From assembly GCA_014169315.1 (NCBI GenBank), contig AP022133.1, positions 2,542,001-2,606,000 on the forward strand: a stretch of 64,000 nucleotides of DNA, read 5' to 3'. The DNA is from Enterobacter cloacae. GTDB lineage: Bacteria; Pseudomonadota; Gammaproteobacteria; Enterobacterales; Enterobacteriaceae. Under the pieces are notes generated by a model. It was not told the DNA's origin, ran no database searches, and saw nothing but the letters and a program-made list of their open reading frames with translations. Positions 54,442 to 63,390 of the stretch are shown here, piece after piece (positions within the stretch are counted from its first letter, which is position 1; each line of letters begins with the position of its first letter). The position numbers and the translations under genes were made by a program.

Positions 54442-57077
54442 TGTTGTTCCTCACTTTCCTTGCCAGTCGAACTGCGGGTACTGGGTATTGCCGCGTGTTG
54501 CTCAAACCAGGTTTGCAGGTTGTCCCCAAAACGCAAGCTGCGCCAGAGGGTAAAGACATTCTCGTCATGGGTGTAGTTCAGGTTCACGGAGCTGCTTTTA
54601 CCCTCTACCCGGCTCGTCCCCTTGATGGTGGCCTGCATGGTTAATTCGCCCAGATTATCTAAATTGATTCTCGTCCACGAACGTGAGATTTCCATATAGC
54701 GGAGCCAGTTGATTGCCGCGCCCGCTACCATATTATCGTTCACAATCGCATCAGCCGTATCTTTATCAATACGCAGCGTCATTGGCCCCGGGTTGGTCAA
54801 CCAGCCATCTTTGATGATCCATTTTTCATTCTCCAGCCAGAACGGTAGCGCACCGCTCACCGGACCTGACACGGCAAACTGCTTCGGATTGACGGCGCTA
54901 ATCAGTTCGCTGGAGGAGATATTGTCAACACGTAGAAGTGCGGGATCGTGCTGCGGCATTCTCAGTTGTTGCATGGTGATTTTCCCGCCGAGCGCTTCAA
55001 CCTTCACGTTGGTGAGCAACAGCGGGTTTTCCTCACTCCAGGGATAGTTCCCCTGGAGATCCGCCGTGATATTCCGCGCGGTCACCAGGTTTTCCACTTC
55101 GCCAATGCGCAACGTAACCGGGCCACGCGTTCCCAGCGACCAGGTGCCCTTGCTAAACCGGAACGGCAGAACGAAGTCGACGCCGTTGATTTGGTTATCA
55201 GGCATCCAGGCGCTACCGGATTTCAGTACCCCGTGCCCGCCCGCCTCAAAACCTTGATCGGCAGCCGCAGAAAACGCGACCTGCGCATAGAGTTCACCTT
55301 CACGCAGCGTCATTTTCCAGTCCGGTGGGATCAACGACTGGAAAACGGTGAGAGACTGCTTCGGCCACCACGCTTGCCCGCGAAGACGTTCACCATCCCA
55401 GCGACCATTCATCTGAACCGGGCCGATTTTATCGGCATGGAGGTCGCCTTTGAACTGGAACAGCGTCGGGTCGGAACCGTCAACGCTGAAGGTCAGCACC
55501 GACGCTGGCAACACACTCCCCCCTGAGAACGTGGTTTGCCCGGCATTTAACGACAGTGCGCCACTGAATGCCGGTTTCGCGGGATCGCGTAGCCAGCGGA
55601 TCGGTTTATCCAGCACCAGACGCGGTTTGCTGACCAGCATTGTTTCATACTGAAGTTTGTCGAACCCCGTCGACAGATCCGTCAGCGAGATCGCTGTATC
55701 GCGCCATTCCCCTTTACCAGCCACATCCCAGCGCGCGTTCATCGGCGTGAAGTTCCCTTTGCCCCAGTAACGCCACTGCCACAGACCGCTGTCCGGTAAA
55801 AAATCGTTGGCCTGGCCGTCCAGATGCAGCTCAAAATCCCCCATTTCATTTTCATGCGCCCGCAAAATGGCCTGCAGGCGACCATCCACGCCTTTCTGCG
55901 CCAGCTTCACGCCCGCCAGCGGCCAGCGGATTTCATCAATATTGAGGGAGTTAATGACGCGGCCACGCGAACGCAGCAGTGCGCCGGGTTCAAAAGTGAG
56001 CTGCGGATCGTTCAGGCTTCCGGTCAGTTTTGCCGGGAGTTTGGCATAGAGGACAAAATCGTTTTGTTTGGCTTCACCGCTCAGATGGAGCGGCATGTCA
56101 CTGTTTTCCATACTGAGCTTGCCCGGCCCAATATTCAGTACCGCGTTCCCTTTCCCTGCATCGCCGTGGGTGAGCACATTCAGGCGTCCGGCAATTGTGG
56201 CTTTCTCCAGCCCTTGTTGCCAGTTGTCGATCCGCATACCCATTCGCCCACTCATCGGCATGCCTGACAGGTTCCAGTTCCAGCGCCCGTCACTGATATT
56301 CAGTTGTTCCGCCGTTATTTGCCACGGCAGATCGAGCAGCGGATCGGGGTTATCACGCGCCATGACCACCAGCTGCCCCTGGTTTTCTTCCCAGTTCAGA
56401 TCGGCATCAACCAGAGACGTTAACTGTGGCACGCTAAAGGTGGCGAGCGCATGGCCTTTCACCGGCACGCCGTCCGGAACCAGTGGTAACGTAAACTCAC
56501 CCACCAGTTTCACAGGCTGCGGGTAATCCGGCAACAGAGCGTCCAGTTGGCTGATGGTCAGCGTCTGGCCACGCAGTTTTCCCTTGATGCTCACCTGCTC
56601 ACCTTTATAGGTGAGCGCCTGAATGGCTGGCGTCAGCGATGCGTGGAGTTCTCCCTGCCACTGTTGCCAGGGGGAAAGCGTCAGGCGGTGAATGGTGAGC
56701 CAGGTATTCGGCAATACAGCCTGCCACTGCGCCAGCGTTTTGGGTGCCACCGTGGATGGCGCAGTGGCAGGCAGCTTGCTGAGACACGCCGAATTAAGCT
56801 CAAGCGCACCAATATCAATGTTCCAGCGGCTGGGATGTGACAGCGTCGCGTTTTCTACGCGAGCCATTTCGCAATCCTCAACCAGATAGCGAAGATCGGG
56901 GATTGTAATGGCGTGACGCGTCAGTCTGGGGCTTTTTTCAAAAGCGATACGTGTCCCGACAGGCAGCCAGATCCCGGCTAGCGTCGGTACCCACTGCGCG
57001 AGCGTCATCAGCAGCGTCAGCGGCAACAAAATCAACAGCAGTAAAAGCGCGATTGCGGCTTTATATTTACCCTTCAT
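54438..57077 (-). CDS. ydbH: AsmA-like intermembrane phospholipid transporter YdbH
   Basis: An 879-aa protein, the same length as E. coli YdbH. One N-terminal transmembrane helix (AAIALLLLLILLPLTLLMTL) anchors it in the inner membrane; the rest is a beta-groove periplasmic region with the 'dicarboxylate transport' domain near the C-terminus. Together with TamB and YhdP it carries phospholipid to the outer membrane. First gene of a translationally coupled operon. In E. coli ldhA is upstream; here it is absent. Confidence 0.95.
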   Translation of the reverse strand: MKGKYKAAIALLLLLILLPLTLLMTLAQWVPTLAGIWLPVGTRIAFEKSPRLTRHAITIPDLRYLVEDCEMARVENATLSHPSRWNIDIGALELNSACLSKLPATAPSTVAPKTLAQWQAVLPNTWLTIHRLTLSPWQQWQGELHASLTPAIQALTYKGEQVSIKGKLRGQTLTISQLDALLPDYPQPVKLVGEFTLPLVPDGVPVKGHALATFSVPQLTSLVDADLNWEENQGQLVVMARDNPDPLLDLPWQITAEQLNISDGRWNWNLSGMPMSGRMGMRIDNWQQGLEKATIAGRLNVLTHGDAGKGNAVLNIGPGKLSMENSDMPLHLSGEAKQNDFVLYAKLPAKLTGSLNDPQLTFEPGALLRSRGRVINSLNIDEIRWPLAGVKLAQKGVDGRLQAILRAHENEMGDFELHLDGQANDFLPDSGLWQWRYWGKGNFTPMNARWDVAGKGEWRDTAISLTDLSTGFDKLQYETMLVSKPRLVLDKPIRWLRDPAKPAFSGALSLNAGQTTFSGGSVLPASVLTFSVDGSDPTLFQFKGDLHADKIGPVQMNGRWDGERLRGQAWWPKQSLTVFQSLIPPDWKMTLREGELYAQVAFSAAADQGFEAGGHGVLKSGSAWMPDNQINGVDFVLPFRFSKGTWSLGTRGPVTLRIGEVENLVTARNITADLQGNYPWSEENPLLLTNVKVEALGGKITMQQLRMPQHDPALLRVDNISSSELISAVNPKQFAVSGPVSGALPFWLENEKWIIKDGWLTNPGPMTLRIDKDTADAIVNDNMVAGAAINWLRYMEISRSWTRINLDNLGELTMQATIKGTSRVEGKSSSVNLNYTHDENVFTLWRSLRFGDNLQTWFEQHAAIPSTRSSTGKESEEQQ

Positions 57078-57385
57078 GGGCAGTTAATATCCTGATTTAG
57101 CGAAATAATTAAGCCGACAGTGCCGATCATTGTCGCATGTTTAGTCATTCAGTTGAAGTGAGTGACCGTTTTAAGGATAGATGCTCTCACACTATGCGGT
57201 GAATTTTTTATTTTTAGCTATCTCAATAATTTATTTATTATTCAATGCGTTGAAAATCATCGCGAGTGGCTAATCGCGCAGAATAGTAGCAAATTATCAG
57301 CCCCAATTTATACACCAGGATTCCTGGTTATCGCCCCAAAATGCGCTTTTTTGCGTCGCGTTTTCTTATCAATCCCCCACTGACC
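57078..57385. other. Intergenic region upstream of ydbH
   Basis: About 308 bp, AT-rich, between the ydbH start and the end of a GST gene on the same strand. It probably holds the ydbH promoter. A 73-codon open frame on the plus strand has no domain or convincing ribosome site and is not called. Confidence 0.5.
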
Positions 57386-57991
57386 TTAGCCAGACGCTTC
57401 AGTCAGTAATGCGGACTGCACAGCAGGTCGTGTATTAATTCTTGCCATATATGCTGACAGCAAGGGCCAGCAATTCAGGTCGATGGAAAAGAATTTACAC
57501 CAGCCAAGTACGGTGAAAAGGTAGGCATCAGCAACACTGAACGTTGAACCCATCAGATAGGTTTTACCGTTGAGCTGATCCTGAAGATAATTGAACCGCC
57601 GGAACAGCTTCTCTCGATAAATCGACTTAACGTCTTCGGGCAGTGAGGGATTGAATAACAACGCTGAGCCAGCGTGTATTTCACTGGTGATAAAGTTAAG
57701 CCATTCCTGCAGACGCACCCGCTCCCAGCTGCCCGCTCGCGGTGCCAGCCCGATTTCCGGTTTAAGATCCGCGAGATACTGCACAATGGCAGGTCCTTCA
57801 GTGAGGAGCTTTCCATCGTCAAGTTCAAGCGCAGCGACATAACCTTTAGGGTTAATGGTCAGGAAATCACGTCCATCAGCGGTGAGCTTGCTACGGTTGT
57901 TCACTTTAACCAGTTCAAACTCAAGCTCCAGTTCACGCAGCACAATGTGTGGTGAAAGCGAACAGGTATCCGGGGCGTAATAGAGTTTCAT
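57386..57991 (-). CDS. Glutathione S-transferase, beta-class (GstA-like)
   Basis: A 201-aa GST. The N-terminal thioredoxin-like domain (KLYYAPDTCSLSPHIVLREL, with the beta-class Cys10 region, then NPKGYVAALELDDGKLLTEG) and helical C-terminal domain (STFSVADAYLFTVLGWCKFF) match E. coli GstA in layout. Divergence suggests a paralogue rather than gstA itself. It is divergent from a LysR gene 129 bp away. Confidence 0.87.
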   Translation of the reverse strand: MKLYYAPDTCSLSPHIVLRELELEFELVKVNNRSKLTADGRDFLTINPKGYVAALELDDGKLLTEGPAIVQYLADLKPEIGLAPRAGSWERVRLQEWLNFITSEIHAGSALLFNPSLPEDVKSIYREKLFRRFNYLQDQLNGKTYLMGSTFSVADAYLFTVLGWCKFFSIDLNCWPLLSAYMARINTRPAVQSALLTEASG

Positions 57992-58120
57992 TTTGTCTCC
58001 TTTTGAATGGAAAAGTTTTAATCAACGTTTAAGCCGATCCTGAAAACACTCTGCTTAATATGAATCTTTCTGTAAAATTAATTGTTCATAAACTCACTAT
58101 TAGCTGAGCTACTGATACTC

Positions 58121-59011
58121 ATGATGAATCTTTTGCACTGGCGCTTATTGGTCGCAGTGGCCGATGCCCACAATATTTCGCGCGCCGCTGAGGAAATTGG
58201 CATGACGCAGTCTGGTGCCAGCCAGGCTATCGCTCAGCTAGAGGCGTCACTTGGGTTTCCTGTTTTCACACGTGAGCGGCGATATATCGGCGTCACCGCC
58301 CTGGGTGTGCAGGTTGTCGAACATGCAAGGAGCATGGTATTGACGCTGAATGCGATCCGTTTGCTGGCAGATGAGAGCCGGGAGTTAAACAATGGGCGCA
58401 TTCGCCTGGCCAGTTTTCCCTCCGTGACGTCCACGTTTTTGCCCAGGTTATTGCGGGACTTTAAGCGCCTGCATCCCGGTATTGAGGTAGTGCTCCTCGA
58501 AGGTACAGACGAGGAAGTCGAGGAGTGGCTTGCAGCAGACACAGTTGAACTCGGGGTTGTCATGAACCCCGCCCCCGGGCGTGCAGATGTTGTTTTAGGC
58601 AAGGATGCCTGGGTAGCGGTAATGCCCGCCCGTCATCTGCTGGCAGGTCATGCCAGGGCATATGGCATAACGTTAGAACAACTGGCAGATCAGCCCTTTA
58701 TCCTTGCTACCGGGGGGTGTTTAGTGAATGGACGCAGCCTGATGGAAAATGCGGGCTTGCAGCTCACTGACGTGCGCGTGAAAGTTCGCGATTGGGTCAG
58801 CGCCTGCATGTTGGTAGGTGAAGGTATGGGCGTCGCACTTGTACCAGAATCAGCCCTACCGGAGGAATTACACGGCCTGTGTGTAGTACCGCTGACCCCT
58901 TCCCTGCATCGTGAATTTGGACTGGTTTGTTCGCCATCCGGAAACGCTTCTGCGACGACCCAGATGCTGCTCAAAGGGCTGGGCAAACGGGAGTCTACGA
59001 CTTCACGGTGA
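58121..59011 (+). CDS. LysR-family transcriptional regulator
   Basis: A 296-aa LysR regulator. The HTH is at residues 1-60 (NLLHWRLLVAVADAHNISRA, MTQSGASQAIAQLEASLGFP), and the effector domain starts GRIRLASFPSVTSTFLPRLL. The ATG at 58121 (or 58124) gives the standard N-terminus; the longer frame from 58082 is less likely. It is divergent from the GST gene and probably controls it. Confidence 0.85.
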   Translation: MMNLLHWRLLVAVADAHNISRAAEEIGMTQSGASQAIAQLEASLGFPVFTRERRYIGVTALGVQVVEHARSMVLTLNAIRLLADESRELNNGRIRLASFPSVTSTFLPRLLRDFKRLHPGIEVVLLEGTDEEVEEWLAADTVELGVVMNPAPGRADVVLGKDAWVAVMPARHLLAGHARAYGITLEQLADQPFILATGGCLVNGRSLMENAGLQLTDVRVKVRDWVSACMLVGEGMGVALVPESALPEELHGLCVVPLTPSLHREFGLVCSPSGNASATTQMLLKGLGKRESTTSR

Positions 59012-59386
59012 TCGTTTGATCACCTTGTTAAGTGTACGTTTTTGGTACGGAGCGGGCTTGCATGAAAACAGCAAGGTCTGCATTGAGCTGTGAGTTCAAC
59101 CGATGGATGCAACACACTTCCATATACTGCTGTAAACAAAACTAACACCCACAGCACTTCTTCTCACCCCACAATTCCTGAATACGCTGCGCAAATCAAA
59201 GAAATACCCAAAACCAAGCCATGCCATCCACTTTTATCTGCCATCATCACCTCTTAAAGTGTCCGTACTCAATACATAAGCGCCGTAATCACGAGCATAT
59301 GGAAACTGCAGCCCATTGAAGTTTCCACATTGTCAACTCACCACTCACCATCTATAATGTTTCCATCCTGGAAATAAGGGGCATGG
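59012..59386. other. Intergenic region with dispersed-repeat copy
   Basis: About 375 bp between the LysR gene and higB. It contains the second copy of the 31-bp dispersed repeat (59087-59117) and AT-rich sequence before higB that should include its promoter. No gene is visible. Confidence 0.55.
59087..59117. repeat. 31-bp dispersed repeat, copy 2 (inverted)
   Basis: Reverse complement of the sequence at 28533-28563 with one mismatch (CATCCATCGG versus CATCCATAGG). The GCAGAC motif five bases beyond the repeat is also shared by both copies, so homology may extend a little further. Confidence 0.75.
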
Positions 59387-59698
59387 ATGCACGTAGTCTC
59401 AAGAGCGCCTTTCGACGCGGCCACCAGACAATTTCCTAATCAAGCACTCGCCCTGCACGATCTTTACCGGGTGCTAAAGAAGGAACACTACCCGTCACCG
59501 GACGATATGAGAAAGCGATTCCCCAGCCTGGACAGGATGAAATACAGGGAAAAATGGTGGGTCATTGATGTGGGTGGCGGGCATTTAAGAGTGATGTTTT
59601 TTACTGATTTTGAGAGAGGAAAGATTTTCATCAAACACATCAGCACCCACGCAGAGTATGACAAGCTCACGGACCTCTACCGGAGAACGAAAGAATGA
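59387..59698 (+). CDS. higB: HigB-type mRNA interferase toxin
   Basis: A 103-aa RelE-superfamily toxin of the HigB_2 group. The conserved FPSLDRMKYREKWWVIDVGG, LRVMFFTDFERGKIFIKHI, and STHAEYDKLT match E. coli HigB in length and order. It cleaves mRNA on the ribosome. It precedes its antitoxin with an ATGA overlap, the usual toxin-first higBA arrangement. Confidence 0.88.
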   Translation: MHVVSRAPFDAATRQFPNQALALHDLYRVLKKEHYPSPDDMRKRFPSLDRMKYREKWWVIDVGGGHLRVMFFTDFERGKIFIKHISTHAEYDKLTDLYRRTKE

Positions 59699-60114
59699 AT
59701 TATGCAGCAGTCATCAAAGCGGCAAACGATCTGACCAACGCGCTCCCTTTCCTGGGCTCAAGCCCGTCGCGACAAGATTATGAGGATGCGCTAGCGCTGG
59801 TGGAGTATCTGGTCGAACACGAACCCGATAGCCCGCTGGTGGAGATGCTCACCGCCAAAATCGATCAATACGAAAACGAGTCCCCGGAGTTTGCAGATTT
59901 TAACGCGCGTGTTGCCAGCATTCCGTCAGGCGTTGCGTTATTGCGAACGCTGATGGACCAGTACCAACTCACTCAGAGCGACTTCGAGACAGAGATTGGT
60001 AAAAAGTCTCTGGTGAGCCGGATCCTTAACGGACAGCGTACGTTAACGCTGGATCATATGCGTGCACTGGCGAAGCGTTTTGGCGTGCCGGTGAGTGCGT
60101 TTGTGGGGAATTGA
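59695..60114 (+). CDS. higA: HigA-type antitoxin
   Basis: A 139-aa HigA antitoxin. The C-terminal Xre/HTH domain (LRTLMDQYQLTQSDFETEIG, KSLVSRILNGQRTLTLDHMR, LAKRFGVPVSAFVGN) binds the operator and the N-terminal part (EDALALVEYLVEHEPDSPLV) neutralises HigB. It overlaps higB by 4 nt; autoregulation from the higB promoter is expected. Confidence 0.88.
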   Translation: MNYAAVIKAANDLTNALPFLGSSPSRQDYEDALALVEYLVEHEPDSPLVEMLTAKIDQYENESPEFADFNARVASIPSGVALLRTLMDQYQLTQSDFETEIGKKSLVSRILNGQRTLTLDHMRALAKRFGVPVSAFVGN

Positions 60115-60177
60115 TCGATAGCAGGCTCTGTGCACCCAATCCGCGATAATGAGTCGTTTACATACAAGAAGTAAGAG

Positions 60178-60498
60178 ATGCTTATGAAAACGATTGAAGA
60201 ACTACGAAATGAGCTTCTAAAAATAGGTGAGAAATTAGGGGGAGGCACAAGGCCAAATCATTACTTCTTTATCCCTGACCAACCTGATGGGGTTGCAACT
60301 CCCTATCTTGAAATTCATGGAAAAGAATATCATTTTATCGTCGGTGAAAGAGGCCTTGAGATACAGCGAAAAGTAACGCTCAGTGACGATGAAATTCTTT
60401 ATTGGTTTGTGGATAGACCCGTAGCGGGGTTTATGCGGCAAACCATTCATCTGAACGAGAATTTAGAGAGGTTTATTTTAGAAGGCAATATAGTTTAA
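60178..60498 (+). CDS. Imm63-like orphan immunity protein
   Basis: A 106-aa protein resembling the Imm63 immunity family: ELRNELLKIGEKLGG at the start, PYLEIHGKEYHFIVGERGLE, and the characteristic LSDDEILYWFVDRPV. Such proteins neutralise polymorphic toxins. No toxin gene lies nearby, so it is an orphan, perhaps kept for protection against neighbouring strains. An ATG two codons downstream is an alternative start. Confidence 0.65.
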   Translation: MLMKTIEELRNELLKIGEKLGGGTRPNHYFFIPDQPDGVATPYLEIHGKEYHFIVGERGLEIQRKVTLSDDEILYWFVDRPVAGFMRQTIHLNENLERFILEGNIV

Positions 60499-60695
60499 TG
60501 CTTTCTATCAAGCCTGAATGGGCAACAAGAAAGCGCAAAGAAATCACTGAGCTTCTCCATTCGCAAAGAAGCGAACGTCGTTAACCCAACCGGCTAGTTA
60601 CATTTACTGCCCTCTTCCCCTATCTTTTCCTGGTAATTGCCTGCGATACACCATCTGTTATTCTGGCTGGACGTAAGGGATGACAAGGAAGAGAG

Positions 60696-61287
60696 ATGCT
60701 GAACCCTGGATTCGTTACCCGCAAAGCGCTTGCTCAGTGGCAGGATGTTCCCGCTTTTCTCCCCCCAGTTCCAGTTTCATGAAAAACACCTAACGGTCAT
60801 TCACACTACCTACCCTGAAAATATTCTGCCGTTGATTGCAAACTTTGACGTCCGGCAAGATGCCGTGATTCGGCGGTTAATGTCTTTGCGTCAATTACCG
60901 CAAAAATTACTACGCAATCAGCACCCTGGCTCGAACGGCAACTTTGGCTTGCACAGTTTTACCCTTCTGAAAAACTCTGTATCTGAGCTCTGCTATGGCT
61001 TAAGAGGGCAATTCTGGCGTACCGATTTTGGTCTGGAAAACGTTCCGGATGCCAGCGCTTTTCAGACCCCAGCCGCGCCGGGCAGTGCGAAACTGTTGCT
61101 GCGCTACAAGGTAACGGAGGTGGCGTCTGGCAAGCATGAACTCTCTACGGAAACATTCATCTACTGTCCGGACAGACGCACTCAGCTAAAAATGTCAGCT
61201 TACTGGCTGATAATACGGGCGGGTAGCGGCTGGATCCGCAAAAGGACTCTGAAAGCGGTTAGGGCGAATATTGAAGGACTGGGGTGA
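60696..61287 (+). pseudogene. Frameshifted conserved protein (C6 tract)
   Basis: The reading frame from ATG 60696 (AAGGAAGAG ahead) gives MLNPGFVTRKALAQWQDVPAFLPPVPVS-stop (shown in part); the downstream frame continues FQFHEKHLTVIHTTYPENIL through LRGQFWRTDFGLENVPD, AKLLLRYKVTEVASG, TETFIYCPDRRTQLK, ending IRKRTLKAVRANIEGLG. Deleting one C from the six-C run at 60761-60766 joins them into about 196 codons. The body resembles an uncharacterised SRPBCC/polyketide-cyclase-like family. Could be phase-variable, decayed or a sequence error. Confidence 0.65.
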
Positions 61288-61288
61288 A

Positions 61289-61543
61289 ATGCAAAAGTTT
61301 ACAGTCACAGTTCTTTCATTTTTCATAAGAAAGAAAAAGTCGCTACCAAAGCTTTATATTTTATTTTTGATATCAGTCGTAACGACGATGTCATTAAATA
61401 TCTACATGCTTTACATGTTAATTCCTGGCACTGAGATTAGATATAATGAACTTGTGCCTGTTTTTAGAAATGTGATAACGGCTTTAATTTGGATTCCCTA
61501 TTTCATTACATCAGTTCGTGTAAAAAGAACGTTTATTCGATAA
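61289..61543 (+). pseudogene. DUF2569 membrane protein, C-terminal remnant
   Basis: An 84-codon open frame matching only the last half of DUF2569 proteins (FFIRKKKSLPKLYILFLISV, ALIWIPYFITSVRVKRTFIR). The final segment is nearly the same as in the full-length gene at 29201-29719 (IWIPYFRTSVRVKKTF). The zinc ribbon and first membrane segments are missing. Confidence 0.65.
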
Positions 61544-61621
61544 AAAAGTACGAGTGGCTTCACCATTTTGATGATTGAACAGTCAGAGTTCTATTGATCC
61601 ACCTCCTGTCATCAAAACCGA

Positions 61622-61646
61622 GCGGACGGTATCACCGTCCGCTTTT
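61622..61646. terminator. Hairpin terminator between the DUF2569 remnant and umuC
   Basis: A 9-bp perfect stem GCGGACGGT/ACCGTCCGC with a 3-nt loop, followed by TTTT on the plus strand, 27 bp after the convergent umuC stop. It probably serves both directions. Confidence 0.75.
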
Positions 61647-61673
61647 GGCACTGAACAGCCCCCCCTATAACAC

Positions 61674-62939
61674 TCATCGCACACTAAGAAGATCAGAGTA
61701 TCTTGTGGTGTAACGCGGTGAGAGCATTTCACGCTTCATCTGCCATTGTTGCTGTATGCCCTGCCCGGCAAAGTACAGGATACTTCGCCCATCCTTAGAA
61801 TTAAGATGATCCAGTACCTCCATTAATTTGTCACTTCCCGCGCGCGGGGCATTCTCATCGAAGAGGTTAAGCTGAGCCACACCCTGGCTGAAGAAGTCAC
61901 CCAGCATGACACCGGCTTTCTGGTACCGGTGACCCTCCTTCCAGATAGCGTCCAGGCATTTTGTGGCTGCATTGATGATGTCGCGACTATCTTGCGTTGG
62001 GGTGAGTAATTTTACCGATGAACTGTTGCCATAGTACGGTTCATTCAATGCAAACGGCGACGTTTTAACAAACGCCGAGATGAAACGGCAATATTGATGC
62101 TCACCACGCAGTTTCCATGCCGCCCGCGCAGCGTAGCTGCAGATGGCCTGCCGCATTTCTTCATAGTCGGTGATACGGCTACCGAAAGAACGTGAACAGA
62201 CTATCTCCTGCTTCGCAGGTGCAAACTCTTCCAGATTGAGACATGGCTCGCCTCGCAGTTCCCGTACGGTACGCTCAAGCACCACATTGAAGTGTTTCCG
62301 GATAATCCACGTACTCTGTTCTGAGAGATCGAGAGCGGTTTTAATACCCATCGCGTTGAGCTTCTTGCTGATACGCCTCCCGACGCCCCAAACATCTTCT
62401 ACCGGGATTAAAGCCAGTAGCCGACGCTGACGGTCGATGCTCGAAAGGTCCACGACTCCACCAGTCTGTCGCTGCCACTTCTTTGCTGCCTGGTTGGCCA
62501 GTTTAGCCAGCGTCTTTGTCTGTGCTATCCCGACACCGACAGTAAGATGCGTACGCTTCAAAACCGTCGCGCGGATCTCTTTGCCAAACTCCGTCAGATC
62601 CCGGCAATTGCGCACTCCGGTCAGGTCACTGAAGGCCTCATCAATGCTGTAGATTTCCACCTGCGGGCTCATTTCCTCAAGCGTCGTCATCACCCGGTTG
62701 GACATATCCGCGTAGAGTTCATAGTTGCTACTGAAGCACACCACCCCATGCTGCCTGAAGAGATCTTTCTGTTTAAAGAACGGCTCACCCATTTTCACGA
62801 AGGGTTTTGCTTCAGCTGAGCGAGAGATGACGCAACCATCGTTGTTTGACAAAACGACGACTGGACGACCCTTCAGATCCGGGCGAAAAACAGTTTCACA
62901 TGAGGCGTAGAAAGAGTTCACATCACACAGTGCAAACAT
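61674..62939 (-). CDS. umuC: DNA polymerase V catalytic subunit
   Basis: A 421-aa Y-family polymerase. The N-terminus FALCDVNSFYASCETVFRPD (first catalytic Asp), VYSIDEAFSDLTG-like segment EIYSIDEAFSDL (catalytic Asp-Glu), and VGVGIAQTKTLAKLANQAAK are complete. It performs error-prone translesion synthesis with UmuD'2. It follows umuD by 2 bp. The protein looks intact, although its promoter region is damaged. Confidence 0.96.
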   Translation of the reverse strand: MFALCDVNSFYASCETVFRPDLKGRPVVVLSNNDGCVISRSAEAKPFVKMGEPFFKQKDLFRQHGVVCFSSNYELYADMSNRVMTTLEEMSPQVEIYSIDEAFSDLTGVRNCRDLTEFGKEIRATVLKRTHLTVGVGIAQTKTLAKLANQAAKKWQRQTGGVVDLSSIDRQRRLLALIPVEDVWGVGRRISKKLNAMGIKTALDLSEQSTWIIRKHFNVVLERTVRELRGEPCLNLEEFAPAKQEIVCSRSFGSRITDYEEMRQAICSYAARAAWKLRGEHQYCRFISAFVKTSPFALNEPYYGNSSSVKLLTPTQDSRDIINAATKCLDAIWKEGHRYQKAGVMLGDFFSQGVAQLNLFDENAPRAGSDKLMEVLDHLNSKDGRSILYFAGQGIQQQWQMKREMLSPRYTTRYSDLLSVR

Positions 62940-62941
62940 GA

Positions 62942-63361
62942 TCAGACAGCAGATTTCACGATGTACGTCACTACACCAAAAATTTCCAGATTATCTTCAC
63001 TACCTATAATAAATGGCCTGTATGCGGAATTTTCAGGTTTGAGCATGACAACAGGATGCAGCTGAAGACGCTTAACCGTGAATTCACCGTCGACAGCAGC
63101 AATGACGATATCCCCGTGCTCAGCAGTACGGGAGCTATCAACAACCAGTAGATCACCAGAACTGATCCCGGCCTCAATCATTGAATCGCCTGCGGCTTTG
63201 ACGAAGTAGGTCGAGCTGGGATGAGAAACAAGCAACTTATTGAGATCAATGCGCTGCTCAACGTAGTCGGCAGCCGGACTGGGGGATCCACACTGCACTA
63301 AATCACTGAAAAGCGGGATAGCAATAATTTCCCGTAAATCTGCTGGTCTGTAGAATTCCAT
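62942..63361 (-). CDS. umuD: DNA polymerase V accessory subunit
   Basis: A 139-aa LexA-like S24 protein. The RecA-stimulated cleavage site Cys-Gly lies in [20 protein letters not shown] (about residues 24-25); the catalytic serine is in [14 protein letters not shown] and the lysine in GEFTVKRLQ. The start at 63361 ([12 protein letters not shown]) aligns with E. coli; an ATG three codons earlier is an alternative. The upstream LexA operator is interrupted by an IS. Confidence 0.95.
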   Translation of the reverse strand: MEFYRPADLREIIAIPLFSDLVQCGSPSPAADYVEQRIDLNKLLVSHPSSTYFVKAAGDSMIEAGISSGDLLVVDSSRTAEHGDIVIAAVDGEFTVKRLQLHPVVMLKPENSAYRPFIIGSEDNLEIFGVVTYIVKSAV

Positions 63362-63378
63362 AATGCACATCTCAATGA

Positions 63379-63390
63379 CTGTTTTTATAT
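63379..63390. promoter_or_regulatory. Truncated LexA operator of umuDC
   Basis: Only CTGT plus the spacer TTTTATAT remain; read on the umuD strand this is ATATAAAAACAG, identical to the right part of the E. coli umuD SOS box (CTGTATATAAAAACAG). The second half-site is replaced by GGGT, the start of the ISL3-type element. Confidence 0.75.

Noticed and set aside
57162..57383. 73-codon frame upstream of ydbH
   Set aside because: AT-rich, no ribosome site, no similarity recognised; more likely promoter region.
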